Part shown: piece after piece, positions 60,575-64,000 of the stretch
Position numbering within the stretch: position 1 is the first letter of the stretch
How the letters are laid out: every line of letters starts with the position of its first letter
From: Helicobacter mustelae
GTDB lineage: Bacteria > Campylobacterota > Campylobacteria > Campylobacterales > Helicobacteraceae
DNA: 64,000 nt
Direction of reading: 5' to 3'
NCBI RefSeq assembly: GCF_900476215.1
Contig: NZ_LS483446.1
Coordinates: forward strand, 434,001 to 498,000
The notes under the pieces: generated by a model
The model's database searches: none
What the model was told of the DNA's origin: nothing
Seen by the model: the letters and a program-made list of their open reading frames with translations, nothing else
Made by a program: the position numbers and the translations under genes

Positions 60575-61470
60575 GGGTGCTATTCATGGGTACACCCCTC
60601 TTTGCCAAGGTGATTTTGGAGGCAGTGTGCGGAGAATTTGAAGTAGTGGGGCTATTTTGCCAGCCTGATAAACCCTCTGGCAGGAAGCAAGAGATCCAAA
60701 TGCCTCCAACAAAGACCTATGTCTTGCAATCTCATCCTAGCATCCCTATTTTTCAGCCAGAGAGCTTTGATGAAGAGATCTATCAAAAAGTCGCAGCACT
60801 AAAGCCAGATGTCATTGTGGTCGTGGCTTATGGTAAGATTTTGCCATCAAGGCTTTTGGCGCATCGCTGCATCAATCTTCATGCCTCCATATTGCCCAAA
60901 TATCGAGGAGCCAGCCCCATCCAAGAGATGATTTTGCAGGATGATGCGTATTTTGGCGTCACTGCCATGGCAATGGAAGAGGGGCTGGATTGTGGGGATA
61001 TTTTGGGCATCTCGCTTTGTAAAAATGATCACAAAATCTCACTAGGCCTGCTTAGTGAAAAATTGGCCCAAATGGGTGCAGGGCTTATTAAAGAAGTGCT
61101 ATGCAGAGAGGATTTACTCCCTCTTGCTCAGGATGAGATTCACTCGAGTTATTGCAAAAAGATCAAAAAAGAAAATGGATTAGTGGAGTTTGAGGATGCA
61201 AGAAAGCTAGAGAGGTTTTCTCGTGCCTATGAGGGATGGCCACAGGTATTTTTACAAAGCGGGTTAAAGCTCTTTGGTATAGAAATCAGAGAGGAGCAGG
61301 GCAGTCACAAAAAAGGGGAGATCCTAGAGATCACGACAGAAAAAATCGCGGTGGGATGTGTTAGGGGAAGTGTGTGGATAAAATTTTTGCAGGCTCCCAA
61401 TAAGCAAAAAGTTCGTGCAGTGGATTATGTCAATGGCAGGCGTCTACAAGTGGGTATGGTGCTAGAGTGA
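60571..61470 (+). CDS. fmt: Methionyl-tRNA formyltransferase
   Basis: Fmt formylates initiator methionyl-tRNA with 10-formyl-tetrahydrofolate. I use the ATG overlapping the obgE stop, giving 299 residues and [16 protein letters not shown]. The formyl-transfer region [20 protein letters not shown] near 103-122 holds the catalytic His and the conserved RGASPI, with [11 protein letters not shown] near 139-149. The C-terminal OB-like domain follows from about 200 ([19 protein letters not shown]). The stop overlaps the birA GTG. Confidence 0.96.
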   Translation: MRVLFMGTPLFAKVILEAVCGEFEVVGLFCQPDKPSGRKQEIQMPPTKTYVLQSHPSIPIFQPESFDEEIYQKVAALKPDVIVVVAYGKILPSRLLAHRCINLHASILPKYRGASPIQEMILQDDAYFGVTAMAMEEGLDCGDILGISLCKNDHKISLGLLSEKLAQMGAGLIKEVLCREDLLPLAQDEIHSSYCKKIKKENGLVEFEDARKLERFSRAYEGWPQVFLQSGLKLFGIEIREEQGSHKKGEILEITTEKIAVGCVRGSVWIKFLQAPNKQKVRAVDYVNGRRLQVGMVLE

Positions 61471-62081
61471 AGATCCTTGTTTTTGAAGAGCTGGATTCTA
61501 CGCAGAAGTTTCTGCTAGAAAATCCCCAGGCAGAAACTTGTGTGGTGGCGTTGCATCAGAGTGCTGGGGTGGGGAGCCGCGGAAATGCTTGGCAGGGAGT
61601 AGAGAGCGGGCTGTATTTTAGCTTTTGCGTGGAGAAAAAAACTCTGCCAAAAGATTTGGAATTGCAGAGCGCCTCGATTTTTTTTGGCTTTTTGTGCAAG
61701 GAGGTTTTGGAGCAAAGAGGCTTTGTGGTTTGGCTTAAATGGCCCAATGATTTGTATCTAGAAGAGAGGAAGATTGGTGGAGTGATAGTGAATGTAAAGA
61801 GGGGCTTTGTGATCTGTGGCATCGGGGTGAATTTTTTGTCCCAAAGCTTTGGTGCCTTGGGCGTGGAATTGGAGAGGAATGGGCTTTTGGAGGAATTTTT
61901 TGAAAAATTAAAAAAACCCCTGCAATGGAAGGAAACTTTTAGAAAATATAGGCTAGAATTTCATAAAAACTCAAGCTTTTATTTTCATCATAAAGGGAAG
62001 CTTCAAAGCCTCTGTGATGCAGAGTTGCTGCATGATGGTGCCATCTCCATCCATGGTGAAAAAATCTATGGCTTTAGGTAG
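61467..62081 (+). CDS. birA: Biotin-protein ligase BirA (catalytic-only form)
   Basis: BirA attaches biotin to the acetyl-CoA carboxylase carrier protein. The start is a GTG overlapping the fmt stop (GTGA). At 204 residues it lacks the N-terminal helix-turn-helix of E. coli BirA, so it should not act as a repressor. Family motifs: EELDSTQKFLL near 6-16, the biotinyl-AMP loop GVGSRGNAWQG near 31-41 (the usual GRGRxGR is altered), and KWPNDLYLEERKIGGVIV near 90-107. Confidence 0.9.
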   Translation: MKILVFEELDSTQKFLLENPQAETCVVALHQSAGVGSRGNAWQGVESGLYFSFCVEKKTLPKDLELQSASIFFGFLCKEVLEQRGFVVWLKWPNDLYLEERKIGGVIVNVKRGFVICGIGVNFLSQSFGALGVELERNGLLEEFFEKLKKPLQWKETFRKYRLEFHKNSSFYFHHKGKLQSLCDAELLHDGAISIHGEKIYGFR

Positions 62082-62095
62082 TTTTGGAGTGTGAA

Positions 62096-62887
62096 ATGGG
62101 AGAAATTATTGCCGTTGCAAATCAAAAAGGTGGAGTGGGCAAGACCACTACCGCAGTCAATCTGGCTGCATCCTTGGCACTGGCTGAGAAAAACGTCTTA
62201 TTGATTGATTTTGACCCTCAATCCAATGCCACAACAAGTCTTGGTTTCCGTCGCAGTGATATTGAATTTGACATTTATCATGTGTTGATGGGGAGCAAGA
62301 ATCTCTCAGAGATTATTTGTGAGACGGAGATGTCCCACATGCATCTAGCGCCCTCTAATATAGGGTTGGTGGGACTGGAGAAAGAATTCTATAAAAAGCC
62401 CAGGGGAAGGGAGCTGCTGCTAAAAAGAAGCATTCAAGAAATTGAGAATTTTTATGATTTCATTATCATTGATTCTCCTCCTGCGCTGGGCCCTCTGACC
62501 ATCAATGCCCTGAGTGCTGCGCATTCTGTGATTGTACCCATTCAGTGCGAGTTTTTTGCGCTGGAAGGCTTGGCGCAATTGCTTAGCACCATCAAGCTTT
62601 TGCAAGAAAACATCAATCCCACGCTAAAAATCAAGGGATTTTTGCCGACCATGTATTCCACGCAAAACAATCTCTCCAAGCAGGTGTTTGCAGATCTTTC
62701 CCAGCATTTTAGCGCCAAGTTATTCAAGAATAGCCAGGATCCCGATCAGCCCTATGTGATTATTCCGCGCAGTGTGAAGCTCGCAGAATCCCCGAGCTTT
62801 GGGAAGCCTATTTTGCTCTATGATATCAAATCCAATGGCAGCGTTGCCTATCGCAATCTGGCGCAATCCATTTTGTGTAACACATAA
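62096..62887 (+). CDS. parA: Chromosome partitioning ATPase ParA (Soj)
   Basis: ParA and ParB segregate the replication origin region. I choose the ATG giving MGEIIAVANQKGGVGKTTTA (263 residues), with GGAG 6 bases upstream; a TTG four codons earlier is less likely. The deviant Walker A is KGGVGKTT near 11-18, the A' motif VLLIDFDPQSNAT near 35-47, and the Walker B region FIIIDSPPALGP near 119-130. The stop overlaps the parB start (TAATG). Gene order birA-parA-parB-atpF' is as in H. pylori. Confidence 0.96.
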   Translation: MGEIIAVANQKGGVGKTTTAVNLAASLALAEKNVLLIDFDPQSNATTSLGFRRSDIEFDIYHVLMGSKNLSEIICETEMSHMHLAPSNIGLVGLEKEFYKKPRGRELLLKRSIQEIENFYDFIIIDSPPALGPLTINALSAAHSVIVPIQCEFFALEGLAQLLSTIKLLQENINPTLKIKGFLPTMYSTQNNLSKQVFADLSQHFSAKLFKNSQDPDQPYVIIPRSVKLAESPSFGKPILLYDIKSNGSVAYRNLAQSILCNT

Positions 62888-63768
62888 TGGCAAAGAAGCA
62901 ATTAGCCCTAGGCAGGGGCCTTGATGCGATATTAGGAGATGTGGAGCGAGCCTATAGCAATCATCTCAGCGATCACAGTGAGAGGATTATTGATCTTAGT
63001 ATTGATGCCATCGCGCCAAATCCCTTCCAGCCAAGAAAGGTTTTTCAGGAGGAGAGCATCAAGGAGCTCTCTGAATCCATTATTGAGCATGGATTGTTGC
63101 AGCCCATCATCGTCTGTCAAAATGACAAAAAAGACTATATTTTGATAGCAGGTGAGCGCAGATTACGGGCTTGCAAGCTCGCGGGAAAGAATAGCATCCG
63201 CGCTATTGTTGCAGAGATTGATTTGGCTAGACTTGGAGAATTGGCATTGATTGAGAATATTCAGCGTGAAAATCTCAATCCCATTGATCTTGCAAAATCC
63301 TATCAGACATTAATCAGCGAATATGGCATCACACACGAAGCACTCGCCCAAAAGATCAAAAAATCTCGCACTCAGGTGACCAATACACTACGTCTTTTGC
63401 AACTGTTGCCAGAGGTGCAGCAAGCGCTCATTGATGGCAAGATTACACAGGGGCATGCAAAAATGCTCGTAGGCCTTGAGGATGGCGATCAGGAGCTGCT
63501 CTTTCATTCTGTGGAGGGGCAGAAGCTTAGTGTAAGTGACACAGAAAAGATGGTGCAAAATTTCAAAAAAAACAAGCGGGGCAAGGGCATGTCAGATTCT
63601 TCAAAGCCTCTTCAGCTGCAAAAACTACAAGAAATCCTAGGGGAAATGGATCTCAGAGTAAAAATATCCAGACAAAGCCTTATTATTGATTTTCAAAATG
63701 AAAACCAGGTGGAGTTTCTTATTAGGAAGTTACAAAGTAGCAACGTAAATTCAGGTTTTTTTTGTTAG
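62887..63768 (+). CDS. parB: Chromosome partitioning protein ParB (Spo0J)
   Basis: ParB binds parS sites and forms clamps with CTP. In 293 residues: a ParA-interacting start (KKQLALGRGLDAILGD), the CTP-binding N-domain with IAPNPFQPRKVFQEESIKEL near 39-58, GERRLRAC near 91-98 and ENIQRENLNPIDLAKSY near 121-137, then a helix-turn-helix HEALAQKIKKSRTQVTNTLR near 149-168, and a C-terminal dimerisation part. No parS site was found by eye in the window. Confidence 0.95.
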   Translation: MAKKQLALGRGLDAILGDVERAYSNHLSDHSERIIDLSIDAIAPNPFQPRKVFQEESIKELSESIIEHGLLQPIIVCQNDKKDYILIAGERRLRACKLAGKNSIRAIVAEIDLARLGELALIENIQRENLNPIDLAKSYQTLISEYGITHEALAQKIKKSRTQVTNTLRLLQLLPEVQQALIDGKITQGHAKMLVGLEDGDQELLFHSVEGQKLSVSDTEKMVQNFKKNKRGKGMSDSSKPLQLQKLQEILGEMDLRVKISRQSLIIDFQNENQVEFLIRKLQSSNVNSGFFC

Positions 63769-63771
63769 AAT
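63766..63771 (+). promoter_or_regulatory. Extended -10 (TGTTAGAAT) of the ATP synthase operon
   Basis: TTTTTTTTGTTAGAATAG spans the last codons of parB. It is 41 bases before the atpF' start and has the same TGTTAGAAT form as the obgE promoter. Confidence 0.5.
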
Positions 63772-63811
63772 AGCACACAGTCCAAAAAACGAATTTCCTT
63801 AAGGAGAAAAA

Positions 63812-64000
63812 ATGTCTACTCAGATCAGTTTTCATCTGATGAGTTTGGTGTTCATTGTTTTTATGATCACGCTGTATTTGCTGAATATTTGGGTGTTTCA
63901 TCCAATGATTAGCTTCATGCAAAAGCGCAATGAGGCTATTTATCAAGATGCGCAAGAGATTGATGACAGCGAAAGGGAAGTAATCTCTATTCAGAATGAA
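63812..64000 (+). CDS. atpF': ATP synthase F0 subunit b' (partial)
   Basis: The first 63 codons of a b-type stator subunit; the gene runs off the right edge. A strong AAGGAG lies 7 bases before the ATG. One N-terminal membrane helix (LMSLVFIVFMITLYLLNIWV) is followed by FHPMISFMQKRNEAIYQDA, the start of the charged stator helix, the b/b' pattern. In H. pylori, parB is followed by two b-type genes (b' then b); this is the first, hence b'. Confidence 0.88.
   Translation, partial: MSTQISFHLMSLVFIVFMITLYLLNIWVFHPMISFMQKRNEAIYQDAQEIDDSEREVISIQNE

Noticed and set aside
62887-64000. parS or origin elements near parAB
   Set aside because: I looked for GTTTCAC-type palindromes and DnaA-box clusters and saw none in this window.

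Overview
The window reads as a chromosomal stretch of a Helicobacter species (Campylobacterota), about 64 kb and gene-dense, with no phage and no insertion sequence. The genus call rests on several gene orders that I know from H. pylori: trmB-ftsE-ftsX-envC-flaG-fliD-fliS-fliT-like, ruvA-DUF342-murJ, hefA-hefB-hefC, fmt-birA-parA-parB-atpF', a CheA with a fused receiver domain, petABC, HugZ and a very histidine-rich small protein. It is clearly not H. pylori itself. It has a monomeric isocitrate dehydrogenase, a GroES without the histidine-rich tail of H. pylori HspA, an argC, a fused trpGD and a large non-VacA autotransporter beside murJ. A non-pylori species such as H. mustelae is my best guess, but that is inference.

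Layout. 1-4.7 kb (minus strand): cheW (partial), cheAY, a metallophosphoesterase, argC and a DUF4149 membrane protein. 4.8-5.5 kb: yaaA. 5.9-15.2 kb (minus): a long run from an RluD-type pseudouridine synthase through an FN3 lipoprotein, trmB, the FtsEX/EnvC-like divisome module and the flagellar filament-cap genes. 15.3-16.5 kb: rodA, whose end overlaps a tRNA-Ile(CAU). 16.8-22.5 kb (minus): recG, an FtsB-like protein and a peptidoglycan O-acetylation set (PatA-like MBOAT, PatB-like SGNH, Ape1-like SGNH esterase). 22.5-28.8 kb (plus): queF, groES-groEL behind a CIRCE-like palindrome, a decayed second MBOAT gene, and the cytochrome bc1 genes petABC. 29.2-31.4 kb: icd. 31.4-34.1 kb: an accessory island with a lone type I hsdS, flanked by dispersed repeats and a candidate small RNA. 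34.2-37.2 kb (minus): trpE-trpGD. 37.5-43.3 kb (plus): the hefABC RND efflux operon plus an outer membrane protein. 43.6-45.1 kb (minus): a GEHHH-repeat protein and a HugZ heme oxygenase with a histidine-rich tail. 45.6-47.8 kb: cstA with its small YbdD-type partner. 48.2-53.5 kb: ruvA, DUF342, murJ and transaldolase. 53.6-58.9 kb: a 1772-residue autotransporter. 59.2-64 kb: tRNA-Ser(GGA), obgE, fmt, birA, parA, parB and the start of the ATP synthase operon.

Most interesting points. (1) The small histidine-rich gene and hugZ appear to be paralogous transcription units. They share the promoter, the 5' UTR length, the first four codons almost exactly, the HGK-stop ending and the 3' flank, as if the small gene were a hugZ copy reduced to its start plus its metal-binding tail. 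(2) The hsdS gene has identical internal segments and a TELN four-residue repeat between its two target-recognition domains, set in a nest of direct and inverted repeats with no hsdM or hsdR in view. (3) A large autotransporter with four closely spaced cysteine pairs sits near murJ, where vacA lies close by in H. pylori. (4) A candidate small RNA lies beside the hsdS island, and remnants of a second O-acyltransferase gene follow groEL.
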